In this document: piece after piece, positions 8,318 through 16,897 of the stretch
Position numbering within the stretch: position 1 is the first letter of the stretch
How the letters are laid out: every line of letters begins with the position of its first letter
Assembly (NCBI RefSeq): GCF_024539815.1
Contig: NZ_JAHHIU010000128.1
Location: 1 to 40,888 of the forward strand
Direction of reading: 5' to 3'
Length of the DNA: 40,888 nucleotides
DNA from: Streptomyces hayashii
GTDB taxonomy: Bacteria; Actinomycetota; Actinomycetes; Streptomycetales; Streptomycetaceae
Made by a program: the position numbers and the translations under genes
Notes under the pieces: model-generated
Databases searched by the model: none
What the model saw: only the letters and a program-made list of their open reading frames with translations
Told to the model about the DNA's origin: nothing

Positions 8318-8713
8318 ATGGACCGCGGGACGGTCGGCAGCGCACAGTCGGGCCGGCTTCTGGTCGAGGTGCGGGAAGAGGGCCTCAGTGCCGTCGTGAC
8401 CCCGGCGGGTGAGTTGGATCACCACACAGCCGATTTGTTGCGCGAGCCACTCGAAGCCTGCCTCGATAGAGGCCGCAGTCGCCTGGTGGTCGACTGCACG
8501 CGCCTGGAGTTCTGTGACTCCACGGGGCTCAACGTGCTGCTCGGAGCCCGCCTGAAGGCGGAGGCGGCCGGCGGCGGAGTCCATCTGGCGGGCATGCTCC
8601 CCGTGGTGGCCCGGGTCTTCGAGATCACCGGAGCGGACGCCGTGTTCACCGTGCACGCCACGGTCGAGGCGGCGCTGGCCGACGAGCGCGACGGACAGGA
8701 CGAGGACGGCTGA
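8318..8713 (+). CDS. STAS-domain anti-sigma factor antagonist
   Basis: A 131-residue single STAS domain of the SpoIIAA/RsbV/BldG type. When unphosphorylated it binds the anti-sigma kinase and frees the sigma factor. The signature FCDSTGLNVLLG near residue 66 contains the phosphorylatable Ser68; GELDHHTADLL is the first conserved strand-loop. The ATG at 8318 has AGGAG at 8303-8307. It is divergent from the SigB-family sigma gene and upstream of an HATPase anti-sigma factor on the same strand, so it probably belongs to that partner-switch set. By recalled naming in S. coelicolor this would be ArsI, which I did not verify. Confidence 0.9.
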   Translation: MDRGTVGSAQSGRLLVEVREEGLSAVVTPAGELDHHTADLLREPLEACLDRGRSRLVVDCTRLEFCDSTGLNVLLGARLKAEAAGGGVHLAGMLPVVARVFEITGADAVFTVHATVEAALADERDGQDEDG

Positions 8714-8915
8714 GTTCCGCCGTCCGCCCGGAGTCGACACGACACGGGCGAGAACGGGGGTGTCCCGCCCGTCACGCCGGGCAGGAGACATCCTGAACCC
8801 GCACATGCCGGCGGCGGCGCCGACGCGAACGCCGTCCGGCTACGTACGACTCTGCAGAGATCCGACTCTTGAATGGTGAACCGGTCAATCGGGGAATCGG
8901 TGAGGTGAAGCGCTG

Positions 8916-9476
8916 ATGAGCACCACCCGGCCTTACTCGCCGGGCGACCGCGGCCCGGAGCCCAGCCCGGAGCCCAGCGGCGCTTCCGGGGCGTCCCACG
9001 CGGACGCACGGGGGGCTGGGACGTCCGACGGGGGCACGGCTGCCGTGACGCCCGGGTCGCCGGGCGGCCGTCAGGTACGCCGGCTGAGCTTCGAAGACGC
9101 CAGCGGCGTCGTTCCGCTCGCCCGCGACTTCGCCCGCCAGGCCCTGTACGCGTGGGGCTGGCTGCCGGCCGCGACCGCCGACCGGCGGGCCGCCGCCGAG
9201 GACGTGCTGCTCGTCGTCTCCGAGCTGGTCACCAACGCGTGCCTGCACGCCGAGGGGCCGGACGCGATGGTCCTGGGCTGCGACAACAAGGTGATCCGCG
9301 TCGAGGTCTCGGACCGCGGCACGGGCCAGCCGGCGCCCCGCACCCCACACCGCGCGGGCCGCCCCGGCGGACACGGCATGTTCATCGTCCAGCGGCTCTG
9401 CCTGGACTGGGGCGTCATGCGCGCCCAGGGCATCTCCGGCAAGACGGTCTGGGCGGAACTGGGCGCCCCGGCCTGA
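8916..9476 (+). CDS. HATPase-type anti-sigma factor (SpoIIAB/RsbW-like kinase)
   Basis: A 186-residue protein with a disordered Pro/Ser/Gly-rich N-terminus of about 55 residues followed by an HATPase_c_2 domain. The Bergerat-fold boxes are clear: N-box VVSELVTNACLHA, G1 box VSDRGTG, and G2-like GGHGMFIVQRL. Such proteins sequester a SigB-type sigma factor and phosphorylate the STAS antagonist; both candidate partners are adjacent. GAGGTGA (8902-8908) precedes the ATG at 8916. The 202-nt gap after the STAS gene could hold its own promoter, but none is obvious. It may correspond to PrsI of S. coelicolor (recalled, unverified). Confidence 0.88.
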   Translation: MSTTRPYSPGDRGPEPSPEPSGASGASHADARGAGTSDGGTAAVTPGSPGGRQVRRLSFEDASGVVPLARDFARQALYAWGWLPAATADRRAAAEDVLLVVSELVTNACLHAEGPDAMVLGCDNKVIRVEVSDRGTGQPAPRTPHRAGRPGGHGMFIVQRLCLDWGVMRAQGISGKTVWAELGAPA

Positions 9477-9925
9477 CAGCGCCTCCCGCGCACCCCTGCC
9501 GCGGTCCCGCCCGGCGGGCGGTGCCCGCAAGCGGGGGGGCGGCACGCCGTCGCCGTCCCGAGCGGGCGATCCGCGCGCTCAGGGCTGTTTTCGGTCTCCG
9601 CCGGTCCGGCTCCGGCCGCTCCCGTGAGCCCGTGGCCCCGCGTCGCCGTCGCCGCGTTCTCGGGTCCGAGGGCTGATCCCCGCTGCCGGGCGCGCCCGGC
9701 CCATCGGCGGCCCCGGTCGTGTTCGCGTGGAACCTCGCAGTCCCCTCGTCGGGCGTCGGCGGCGGGGTTCCGGCGGGGCCTTCGCGCCGCCTGGACGCGT
9801 GTGCCGGATCGTCACAACTCCGGCCCGTGCCTTCTCTTCCCTCCTCATCGCCCCGGGCGTACCTTGACGGCTCAATCTGATGCCTCGTCAGTAAGGCGGG
9901 GCGGTGGGAGTGAGGGGACGGGACC
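9477..9925. other. 449-bp intergenic region, no gene seen
   Basis: Open frames here are arginine/proline-rich and show no family resemblance. The only structured elements recognised are a dyad at 9877-9891 and a TTGACG hexamer at 9864, close to the start of the surface-protein operon. Confidence 0.5.
9877..9891. promoter_or_regulatory. palindromic site upstream of the surface-protein operon
   Basis: CTGATG-CCT-CGTCAG is a 15-bp dyad with one mismatched pair. It starts 8 nt after a TTGACG hexamer (9864-9869) and lies 35 nt before the first gene of the surface operon. Its place between a possible -35 and the start codon suggests an operator, although no convincing -10 was seen. Confidence 0.4.
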
Positions 9926-10666
9926 GTGTCGAACCGGAAGCGAACCGCCGTGCTCGCGACTGCCGCGGCCCTGGCCGGCTCGGCGGTGCTGACGGCCGCC
10001 CCGGCGGCCATGGCCGAGGTCGTCAACGTCAACTACGGCTGCAAGACGCCCATCGGGGCCAAGAGCGCCGTCTCGCCGATCGACATCAAGGGCGTCAAGA
10101 GCGGCGACGGATACCGGATCACGATGTCCTGGCAGAAGGGCGTCTCCTCCAGCCCCGTCGAACTCGGCGCCGGCTCCATGAAGCCGAGCGCCACCATCAA
10201 GCTGGGCGGCGCCGACAGCGGCATCGTGAACGTCACGGGCCCGGCCAACCAGGCCGCGATCCCCGAGAACACGCCCATCAAGATCAACGACCTGAGCGGC
10301 ACGTACACCCCGAAGAAGAGCGGCAAGGTCACCCTCACGGCAGGCGTGCTGACCATCAAGGCGCTCGGCACGACCACGACCTGCACACCGAGCAACAACC
10401 CCGGTCCCTCCCTCACCCTCGACGTGACCGCGTCGGGCGGCGGCACGAGCGGCGGCACATCGGGCGGCGGTACGAGCGGGGGTTCCACCGGGGGTTCGAC
10501 CGGCGGCGCGGCGAGCGACGGCGGGTCCGGCGGGCAGCTCCCGCAGACCGGCCCCGAGGACTCCGCGATCGCCCTCGGCACCCTCGGCGGCACCGTGCTG
10601 CTCGCGGGCGCGGCGGGCGCCCTGTGGCTGACCAGGCGCAACCAGCCGGCCCGCGCACGCCGCTGA
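9926..10666 (+). CDS. secreted, sortase-anchored surface protein (LPQTG)
   Basis: A 246-residue exported protein. Residues 1-30 form a signal peptide (RKR, hydrophobic core, APAAMAE cleavage region). Residues 31-175 form one beta-rich domain that opens with a YGCKTPIG-like strand and ends in a conserved TTTTC; it resembles the actinobacterial DUF6801-type domain (tentative). A Gly/Ser/Thr repeat linker follows, then a cell-wall sorting signal: LPQTG, hydrophobic helix, and basic tail ending in Arg. The GTG start at 9926 has GAGGGGA seven bases upstream. The domain is closely related to the second domain of the protein at 12763. Two conserved Cys could form a disulfide. Function is unknown. 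Confidence 0.85.
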   Translation: MSNRKRTAVLATAAALAGSAVLTAAPAAMAEVVNVNYGCKTPIGAKSAVSPIDIKGVKSGDGYRITMSWQKGVSSSPVELGAGSMKPSATIKLGGADSGIVNVTGPANQAAIPENTPIKINDLSGTYTPKKSGKVTLTAGVLTIKALGTTTTCTPSNNPGPSLTLDVTASGGGTSGGTSGGGTSGGSTGGSTGGAASDGGSGGQLPQTGPEDSAIALGTLGGTVLLAGAAGALWLTRRNQPARARR

Positions 10667-10695
10667 CCGCACCCGGAGGAGCGCTGGAGCCGCCG

Positions 10696-11535
10696 ATGCC
10701 GTACGCCAACGCCCGCGTCCTGCTGCTGTCCCTGCCGCTGCTGTCCCTGGTGCTGCCGGCCGGCGCGCCGGGCGCCGGTCCGGCCGGCTGGTCGGCGTCG
10801 CCCTCCGGCGGAGGACGGCCGTCGTTCTACGCCGAGGGCACACCCGGGACAGTGCTGCGGGACACGGTCGCCGTGACCAACCGGGGGACCCGGCCGCTGT
10901 CCGTGAGACTGGGGGCCGCCGGGTCCGGCCTGCGGGTCGTCTTCGCCGAACCCGCCGTCGACGTCCCCGCCCGCACCCGCGCCGAGGTGCCCTTCACGGC
11001 GGCGGTCCCGGCGGACGCCCGGCCCGGCGACCGCGTCGGCCGGATCGTCGTGCGGGACCCGACCGGCCGGGAGAGCGACGTCCGGCTCCTGATCCGGGTC
11101 GGCGGTCCCCGGCTGGCCGCGCTGACCGTCGAGCACGTGGCCGTGCGCGGCGACCGCATCACCTACGAGCTGGTCAACCGCGGCACCACGGAGCTCGTCC
11201 CCCGGCTCGCCGTGCACGCGGACGGCGTCCTGGGCGTCGTCCTGGACCGCGCCCCGCGCATCCTGCCCGTGCGCCTGCCGCCGGGCCGCCGTCTCGCGTT
11301 GTACGAGCCCTGGCCCGACCGCCCGGACCTGGACGCCGTCACGGTGCGGCTGACGGTCACCGCGCCCGGCGCCGCGCAGGCCACCGGGCGGGCGTCCGCG
11401 CGGTTCGTGTCCCGGGGCGCGGCGGGGGGCGCGGCGGCCGGCGCGCTGTCGGCCGCCGCGGCCGCCGTGTTCCTACGACGACGCCGGCGCCGGCCGGTCG
11501 TCACCGAAGCCCAGCCGAGGGGAGCGCTGACGTGA
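10696..11535 (+). CDS. secreted DUF916/WxLIP-like protein with C-terminal membrane anchor
   Basis: A 279-residue exported protein. It has a leucine-rich signal peptide, then a beta-sandwich opening WSASPSGGG with FYAEGTPGTVLRDTVAVTNRG, which resembles the N-terminal domain of WxL-interacting proteins (DUF916; tentative). A second beta-rich region runs to about residue 235. It ends in an Ala-rich transmembrane segment followed by a polyarginine cytoplasmic stop (FLRRRRRRP). Such an arrangement places the Ig-like domains outside the membrane. The ATG at 10696 has a weak TGGAG upstream; the strong GGAGGA at 10675-10680 is 15 nt away. Its stop overlaps the next gene (GTGA). Confidence 0.8.
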   Translation: MPYANARVLLLSLPLLSLVLPAGAPGAGPAGWSASPSGGGRPSFYAEGTPGTVLRDTVAVTNRGTRPLSVRLGAAGSGLRVVFAEPAVDVPARTRAEVPFTAAVPADARPGDRVGRIVVRDPTGRESDVRLLIRVGGPRLAALTVEHVAVRGDRITYELVNRGTTELVPRLAVHADGVLGVVLDRAPRILPVRLPPGRRLALYEPWPDRPDLDAVTVRLTVTAPGAAQATGRASARFVSRGAAGGAAAGALSAAAAAVFLRRRRRRPVVTEAQPRGALT

Positions 11536-12770
11536 GAGGCGAGTTGCGGATCACGGCGACCGCGCCGGTCCTGCTCCTCCTGCTGTTGCTGTCCCTGATC
11601 CCGTCGGCCGCCCCGGCCGCCGCCGCCGACCGACCGGCGGTGAAGGTGTCCGCGGCGCAGGCGGGCACGGGCGGCTCGGTCACCGTGAGCGGCAGCGGCT
11701 GGGGGCCGCGCACCCTGCTGATGCTGCTGGTCTGCGGGCAGGCGACGCCGGAGCGGGGCGTGATCGGCGGCACCAACTCCTGTGCCAACGCCGACGGACG
11801 CGCCGTCACCACCGACGCCGACGGCCGCTTCAGCAGGGCGCTGCCCGTGACCGAGCCGCCGGCGCCCTGTCCCTGCGTGGTGCATGTGGCGACCGCCACC
11901 GGCGCCAAGGCGCAGGCCGACGCGGCGTTCCAGGTGGCCGGGCATCCGGTCCGGCCGCTGCCCGCGCAGACGGGAGGCGGACGTCTGTCGGTGCTCACCG
12001 ACACCCGGCTCGACGGTTCCTCGGGCCTGCTCACCTGGTTCGGCGCGCCGCCGGCGCGCACGCTGACGTTCACCGTCGGCAACGTCGGCACCGGGACCGT
12101 GAAGGATCCCGTGTTCCAAATCGGCGCCGCGCACGGGGTGTTCGCCCCGCAGTGGGACGAGCGGCAGTGGCGCGGCACGATCCGGCCCGGCGAGAAGGCC
12201 CGCGTCCGACTGCCCGTCGAACTGGCCGCGGGGGCCCACGGCGACTACACGGTCTCGCTGAAGTACGGCGGGAAGGTCCTCGCCGAGCAGCCGTGGGGCG
12301 TGGGCCGCCCGTGGGGCGTGACCCTGTTCTGGATCCTGCTCTGCCTGGTCGTCCCCGGGGCGGTGTTCCGCGTCGGGCTGGCGGTGGTGGACCGGGTGCG
12401 CCCGCGCCAACCGGCCCGAGGGTCCTCCCGGGCGCCCCGGGCGCCCCGGGCGTCCTGGCGCAGGCGGGGCACTGCCGTCCGGGCCCCGCAGCCCGCGGCT
12501 CCCGCCCAGGACACGACGCTGCCCTGGTTCACTCCGGACACCGGTCCGGTCCCCGCGAGACGGCTCCCCGCACCGCAGGAGGACCGACTCACGAGTCCTA
12601 CGAGTCCCACGAGTCCCATGACTCCCACGGCGACTCCGACGCGCCCGGCCACGGGCACTGACCCGGCCACGGGCACGGACCCGGCCACGCGACCCGACCC
12701 GGCCACTCCGACTGATGCGACGACTCCCCTCAACCCCACGACTCCGGCAGGAAGGGATCCACGTGAGTGA
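11532..12770 (+). CDS. secreted Ig-like membrane-tethered protein of the surface operon
   Basis: A 412-residue protein of unknown function. A leucine-rich signal peptide (LLLLLLLSLIPSAAPAAAA) is followed by a neocarzinostatin-like beta domain (VKVSAAQAGTGGSVTVSGSGWG onward in short motifs) with four Cys, and then a second beta domain with TFTVGNVGTGTV. A transmembrane helix near residues 260-280 (VTLFWILLCLVVPGAVF) leads to a basic cytoplasmic region. The last 80 residues are low-complexity Thr/Pro/Asp repeats (TSPTSPTSP, then TGTDPA repeats). The GTG start overlaps the stop of the previous gene, and the 3' end overlaps the next gene by 8 nt, so all are cotranslated. Confidence 0.78.
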   Translation: MRGELRITATAPVLLLLLLLSLIPSAAPAAAADRPAVKVSAAQAGTGGSVTVSGSGWGPRTLLMLLVCGQATPERGVIGGTNSCANADGRAVTTDADGRFSRALPVTEPPAPCPCVVHVATATGAKAQADAAFQVAGHPVRPLPAQTGGGRLSVLTDTRLDGSSGLLTWFGAPPARTLTFTVGNVGTGTVKDPVFQIGAAHGVFAPQWDERQWRGTIRPGEKARVRLPVELAAGAHGDYTVSLKYGGKVLAEQPWGVGRPWGVTLFWILLCLVVPGAVFRVGLAVVDRVRPRQPARGSSRAPRAPRASWRRRGTAVRAPQPAAPAQDTTLPWFTPDTGPVPARRLPAPQEDRLTSPTSPTSPMTPTATPTRPATGTDPATGTDPATRPDPATPTDATTPLNPTTPAGRDPRE

Positions 12771-14103
12771 GAGAGCCATGCCACCCGAACGGGCCCCCGC
12801 GCGCAGGCGGGCGGCGGCCGCGGGCGCCGCCGTCATGCTCACCGGGGCGGCCGTCCTGCTGGGCGTGACCGCCGGCCAGGCGCAGGCCGCGGAGGTGTCC
12901 TACACCACCAAGTGCGTGCCGCCCTCGGGCATCGGTCTGCCCGACGTCAACGGCACCACGAAGGTCGAGATCACCGCGCCGGCCACCGCGAAGGTCGGCG
13001 ACACCGTCGACGTCGTCTGGAAGTTCACGCAGGCCGCGTCGAAGAACCCCGACATCATCGATCTGCCGGCGAACTCCGTCCAGCCCTCCGGCACCCTCAA
13101 GGCGTCCGGCGCGCAGACCGCCGACATCGCGATGCAGGGGCCGCGCGAGAACCCGGCGATCCCCAAGGGCGGCGCGATGACGCTGTCCGACATGAAGGGC
13201 TCGCTGAAGCTGACGGCGGCCGGACAGGTGACGCTGACGCCGGACGCGTACGTCGTCAACGCACTGTCGACGGACACCAGGTGCACGCCGACGCAGGCCG
13301 TCCAGCCCTCGGCGACCATCACGGTGACGGCCGGAGGCGGGAGTTCGGGTTCGCCGAGCGGCAGCCCCTCGCAGAGCGCGTCGTCGTCGCCCTCGGGCAC
13401 GCCCAGCGGGTCAGGGACGCCGTCCCCGTCGTCGTCGCCGACCCCGTCCTCGTCGTCGACCGGCGGTTCCGGTCGAACGGACTTCACCGGCAAGGTCGTC
13501 GACATCCCCTACACCTGCCAGTCGCCCATCGGCGTGAAGAAGGCCACCTCGCCGGTGCAGATCAACGCCAAGAAGAACGGCGGGAGTTACGGCCTGACCG
13601 TGCAGTTCAAGAAGTCGGTCATGAACAGCCCGATCGACATCCCGGCCAACTCCGTGAAGCCGTCGATGCAGGTCACCCTGGGCGGCTCGGACAAGGGATC
13701 GGTGAAGGTGACGGGCCCGGCCAACCAGGCCCCCGTCAAACAGGGCGCCCCGATCGAGATTCCGGACCTGACCGGCACGTACAAGCCCGGCGCGACCGGT
13801 GAGTCCACGCTCTCGCCGGGCGTCCTCGTGATCGAGGCGCTGGGCACGACCACCACGTGCACCCCGGACAGCACGGCGGTCTCGTTGACGCTGAACACCG
13901 AGGCGCAGGCCGGCGGCGCGTCGGGCGGCGGCGGTGCGTCGTCCTCGTCCTCCGGCGGCGGCGCCGCCACCGGAGGCGGCGGCCTCGCGGAGACGGGCTC
14001 GGGCGACCACGGCGCGCTGAAGGCCCTGGGCCTCGTGGCGGGCACCGCGGTGCTGCTGGGCGGAGCGGTCTTCACGTTCCTGCCGGGCCGAAGGACCCGC
14101 TGA
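12763..14103 (+). CDS. two-domain sortase-anchored surface protein (LAETG)
   Basis: A 446-residue exported protein with signal peptide, two tandem copies of the same beta-rich domain, and a sorting signal. Domain 1 is roughly residues 40-190 and domain 2 about 245-385, joined by a Ser/Pro/Gly linker. Domain 2 is closely similar to the domain of the protein at 9926 (shared VTGPANQA, DLTGTY/DLSGTY, EALGTTTTC/KALGTTTTC). The C-terminus reads LAETG, hydrophobic helix, basic tail; LAxTG is the class E sortase motif used by Streptomyces. The GTG at 12763 has GAAGGG six bases upstream. No sortase gene lies in the window. A strong terminator follows. Confidence 0.85.
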   Translation: MSERAMPPERAPARRRAAAAGAAVMLTGAAVLLGVTAGQAQAAEVSYTTKCVPPSGIGLPDVNGTTKVEITAPATAKVGDTVDVVWKFTQAASKNPDIIDLPANSVQPSGTLKASGAQTADIAMQGPRENPAIPKGGAMTLSDMKGSLKLTAAGQVTLTPDAYVVNALSTDTRCTPTQAVQPSATITVTAGGGSSGSPSGSPSQSASSSPSGTPSGSGTPSPSSSPTPSSSSTGGSGRTDFTGKVVDIPYTCQSPIGVKKATSPVQINAKKNGGSYGLTVQFKKSVMNSPIDIPANSVKPSMQVTLGGSDKGSVKVTGPANQAPVKQGAPIEIPDLTGTYKPGATGESTLSPGVLVIEALGTTTTCTPDSTAVSLTLNTEAQAGGASGGGGASSSSSGGGAATGGGGLAETGSGDHGALKALGLVAGTAVLLGGAVFTFLPGRRTR

Positions 14104-14135
14104 GGCGTCCCACGGCGCCGGCGCGCGAGCCGGGG

Positions 14136-14190
14136 CCGCAACGGGGAGGGCCGGCGCACCCACTGGGTGCGCCGGCCCTCCCCGTTGCGG
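14136..14190. terminator. 27-bp perfect hairpin between convergent genes
   Basis: Positions 14136-14162 and 14164-14190 are perfect reverse complements, giving an almost loop-free 27-bp stem. It lies 32 nt after the surface operon and 7 nt after the stop of the convergent transporter gene, so it should act as a bidirectional terminator. Confidence 0.9.
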
Positions 14191-14197
14191 GCGGACG

Positions 14198-15694
14198 TCA
14201 GTTGACGTCGCCCATCAGTTCCTTGACCTTCTTGCGGTACATCCACACCGCGAGGCCGGCGATGACGGCGAGCACGGCCTCCAGAGCCACGATCCCCGTC
14301 TTGTTGAGGTCGACGCCGGCGATGGAGAGCAGGCCGGTCGTGGCGTCACCGGCGGTGACGGCCAGGAACCAGACGCCCATCATCTGCGAGGCGTACTTCG
14401 CGGGAGCCATCTTCGTGGTGACCGACAGGCCGACCGGGGAGAGCGTCAGCTCACCGACGGTCTGCACGAAGTAGATCGCCGCCAGCCACAGCGCGGCCGC
14501 CTTGTGACCGCCCTCGGCGATCGACAGCGGGGCCAGGAAGAGGAAGAAGGACGCGCCGACCAGCACGAGACCCGTCGCGAACTTCACCGCGGTGCTCGGC
14601 TCCTTGCCGCGCCGGGCCAGCGCCAGCCACGCCCAGGCGAAGAGCGGTGCCAGCGCCATGATCAGGACCGGGTTGACCGACTGGTACCAGGAGACCGGGA
14701 AGTCCCAGCCGAAGACGCTGTTCTTCGCCGAGGACTCGGCGAACAGGGACAGCGTCGAGCCGCCCTGGTCGTAGATCATCCAGAACACGGCCGCGGCGAC
14801 GAAGAACCAGATGTACGCGGTCAGCTTGGACTGCTCGGCGCGGTCCAGTTCCCCGTCGCGCTTCATCCGGGCGATCACGAGGACCGGGATGATCAGGCCG
14901 GCCACCGTGATCGGGACCAGCAGCCAGTTCAGCGTGTAGACGCCGGAGACGCCCACGACCGTGTAGAAGACGATCGCGACGGCCGCCCAGAACGCGGCCT
15001 TGCGCAGCGTGGCCGCCTTCTCCTGCGCCGAAAGCGGCGTGGGGACCACGTCCGAGCGCGCGCTGAGGTGACGGCTGCCCAGCAGGAACTGGGCCAGGCC
15101 CAGACCCATGCCGAGTGCGGCGAGCGCGAAGCCCAGGTGCCAGTTGACGTTCTCGCCGAGGGTGCCGATGACCAGCGGAGCGGCGAACGCGCCCAGGTTG
15201 ATGCCGATGTAGAACAGCGTGAACCCGCCGTCACGGCGCGGGTCGTCGGGACCGTCGTAGAGGTGGCCGACCATCGTGGAGATGTTGGCCTTCAGCAGAC
15301 CGGAGCCGATGGCGACCAGGCCGAGACCCGCGAAGAAGGTGCCGGCGTTCGGCAGCGCGAGGGTCAGGTGGCCGAGCATGATGATCGCGCCGGCGACGGC
15401 GACGGTCTTGCGGGGGCCGAGCACGCGGTCCGCGAACCAGCCGCCGGGGAGGGCGAGCAGGTACACGAGCGACAGGTAGACCGAGTAGATCGCGGTCGCC
15501 GTCGCGGCGCTGAGGTGCAGGCCGCCGGGGGCGACCAGGTACAGCGGGAGCAGGGCTCTCATGCCGTAGTAGGAGAACCGCTCCCACATCTCGGTCATGA
15601 AGAGAGTGGCCAGTCCGCGGGGGTGGCCGAAGAAGGTCTTCCCGGAGCCGGGGGTGTCCGGGCGGACCGAGTCCTTCGTCAGGCTGGACGCCAT
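14198..15694 (-). CDS. POT/PTR2-family proton-dependent oligopeptide transporter
   Basis: A 498-residue inner-membrane transporter with about 14 hydrophobic helices. The family signature is intact: EMWERFSYYGMRALLPLYL (helix 1, containing the ExxER-type motif) and FTLFYIGINLGAFAAPL (the PTR2 signature). It imports di- and tripeptides with protons, like DtpT/DtpA. The ATG at 15694 has AAGGAA upstream. It is a single-gene transcript flanked by a 525-nt upstream gap and a shared terminator. Nothing indicates a specialised substrate. Confidence 0.93.
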   Translation of the reverse strand: MASSLTKDSVRPDTPGSGKTFFGHPRGLATLFMTEMWERFSYYGMRALLPLYLVAPGGLHLSAATATAIYSVYLSLVYLLALPGGWFADRVLGPRKTVAVAGAIIMLGHLTLALPNAGTFFAGLGLVAIGSGLLKANISTMVGHLYDGPDDPRRDGGFTLFYIGINLGAFAAPLVIGTLGENVNWHLGFALAALGMGLGLAQFLLGSRHLSARSDVVPTPLSAQEKAATLRKAAFWAAVAIVFYTVVGVSGVYTLNWLLVPITVAGLIIPVLVIARMKRDGELDRAEQSKLTAYIWFFVAAAVFWMIYDQGGSTLSLFAESSAKNSVFGWDFPVSWYQSVNPVLIMALAPLFAWAWLALARRGKEPSTAVKFATGLVLVGASFFLFLAPLSIAEGGHKAAALWLAAIYFVQTVGELTLSPVGLSVTTKMAPAKYASQMMGVWFLAVTAGDATTGLLSIAGVDLNKTGIVALEAVLAVIAGLAVWMYRKKVKELMGDVN

Positions 15695-15952
15695 GTCGTT
15701 CCTTGCTGCTCGGGACGCGCTGCGCTTTGCGCGGTGCGCGCCCGGTGGGGGGCGGCCGGCACCGGCGGACCGCCTCGTCCACCCCTACGCCCGGGGGGAG
15801 TCCGCTCCGGGTCTCGAAGCGGTGGACGGCGGTCACCGGGATCCACGCCCCCTCGCGTCGGGGGCCCGGCCACAGGTCGTTCCTTTCGGGGCCGGCGGGA
15901 ACCGGCCCGCACACAAAAGAGGACCTCGGCGTCAAGTCGACCGCCAAAGGTC

Positions 15953-15967
15953 CCTGTGTACTACAGG
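15953..15967. promoter_or_regulatory. short palindrome in the transporter/regulator intergenic region
   Basis: CCTGT-GTACT-ACAGG is a perfect 5-bp-arm dyad in a relatively AT-rich stretch about 260 nt from either start codon. It could be a repressor site, but a dyad this short arises easily by chance. Confidence 0.25.
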
Positions 15968-16185
15968 CGCTCTTTCACCATACGGCAGCACAACGCCGGA
16001 TATGGAAGGACTTGAGACACGGATCACAGGTGATCATGGAACCCTGGCCGCGTTCCGAAGGTCCGTATCATCCTGCCATCCCCCGACCGCAGGTCCGTAC
16101 CAAGATCGACGACGGGCCGGGTCCCCGCCCGGCGCCCCGGCTGTCCGGCATGTCCACAGGTAAGAAACAGCGTCGTCGATCACAC

Positions 16186-16213
16186 TTCGACCCCCGCTCG
16201 CGCGGACTACCAT
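16186..16213 (+). promoter_or_regulatory. promoter giving a probably leaderless response-regulator mRNA
   Basis: TTCGAC (16186-16191) and TACCAT (16208-16213) are 16 nt apart. The -10 lies six bases before the ATG at 16220, so transcription should start at or beside the start codon. No Shine-Dalgarno sequence precedes the gene, which agrees with leaderless translation. Confidence 0.45.
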
Positions 16214-16219
16214 CAGCTC

Positions 16220-16897
16220 ATGACCCGTGTACTGCTCGCCGAGGACGACGCGTCCATCTCGGAGCCGCTGGCCCGCGCCCTGCGCCGGGAAGGCTACGAG
16301 GTCGAGGTGCGCGAGGACGGCCCCACCGCACTCGACGCCGGAATGCAGGGCGGCGTCGACCTGGTCGTCCTGGACCTCGGCCTGCCCGGCATGGACGGCC
16401 TGGAGGTGGCCCGTCGGCTGCGCTCCGAGGGCCACGCCATCCCGATCCTCATCCTGACCGCGCGCGCCGACGAGGTGGACACCGTCGTCGGCCTGGACGC
16501 GGGCGCCGACGACTACGTCACCAAGCCGTTCCGGCTGGCCGAACTGCTCGCCCGGGTCCGGGCACTGCTCCGGCGCGGCGCGTCCGAGCCCCAGCAGCCG
16601 CCCGCCACGCACGGCGTGCGCATCGACGTCGAGTCGCACCGCGCCTGGATGGGCGACGAGGAACTCCAGCTCACCGCCAAGGAGTTCGACCTGCTGCGGG
16701 TCCTGGTGCGCGACGCGGGCCGGGTCGTCACCCGCGACCAGCTGATGCGCGAGGTCTGGGACACCACCTGGTGGTCGTCGACCAAGACCCTCGACATGCA
16801 CATCTCCTGGCTGCGCAAGAAACTCGGCGACGACGCGGCCAACCCCCGCTACATCGCCACGGTCCGCGGTGTGGGCTTCCGCTTCGAGAAGAGCTGA
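16220..16897 (+). CDS. OmpR/PhoB-family response regulator
   Basis: A 225-residue two-component regulator. The receiver domain (1-115) has the acidic pair EDD (residues 8-10), phospho-acceptor Asp52 in VVLDLGLPGMDG, the LTAR threonine, and DDYVTKPF with the conserved Lys. A winged-helix DNA-binding domain (about 130-222) contains ELQLTAKEFDLLRVL and DMHISWLRKKLGDD, ending GVGFRFE. It lies 160 nt before a sensor kinase on the same strand, its likely partner. The start has no ribosome site and sits at the predicted transcription start. The signal and regulon are unknown. Confidence 0.95.
   Translation: MTRVLLAEDDASISEPLARALRREGYEVEVREDGPTALDAGMQGGVDLVVLDLGLPGMDGLEVARRLRSEGHAIPILILTARADEVDTVVGLDAGADDYVTKPFRLAELLARVRALLRRGASEPQQPPATHGVRIDVESHRAWMGDEELQLTAKEFDLLRVLVRDAGRVVTRDQLMREVWDTTWWSSTKTLDMHISWLRKKLGDDAANPRYIATVRGVGFRFEKS

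Larger units (their letters stand above)
15695..16219. other. 525-bp divergent intergenic region
   Basis: No gene is supported here. The region must hold promoters for the peptide transporter (leftward) and the response regulator (rightward). Two structured elements are noted separately: a dyad at 15953-15967 and a promoter-like pair next to the response-regulator start. Confidence 0.5.

Noticed and set aside
8066..8806. N-terminal extension of the sigma factor by about 250 residues
   Set aside because: It runs antisense through the STAS gene and lacks similarity. The start at 8065 has a proper ribosome site.
15597..16163. Possible gene in the transporter/regulator gap
   Set aside because: Low-complexity translation, no ribosome site, and overlap with the transporter start. 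No family resemblance.
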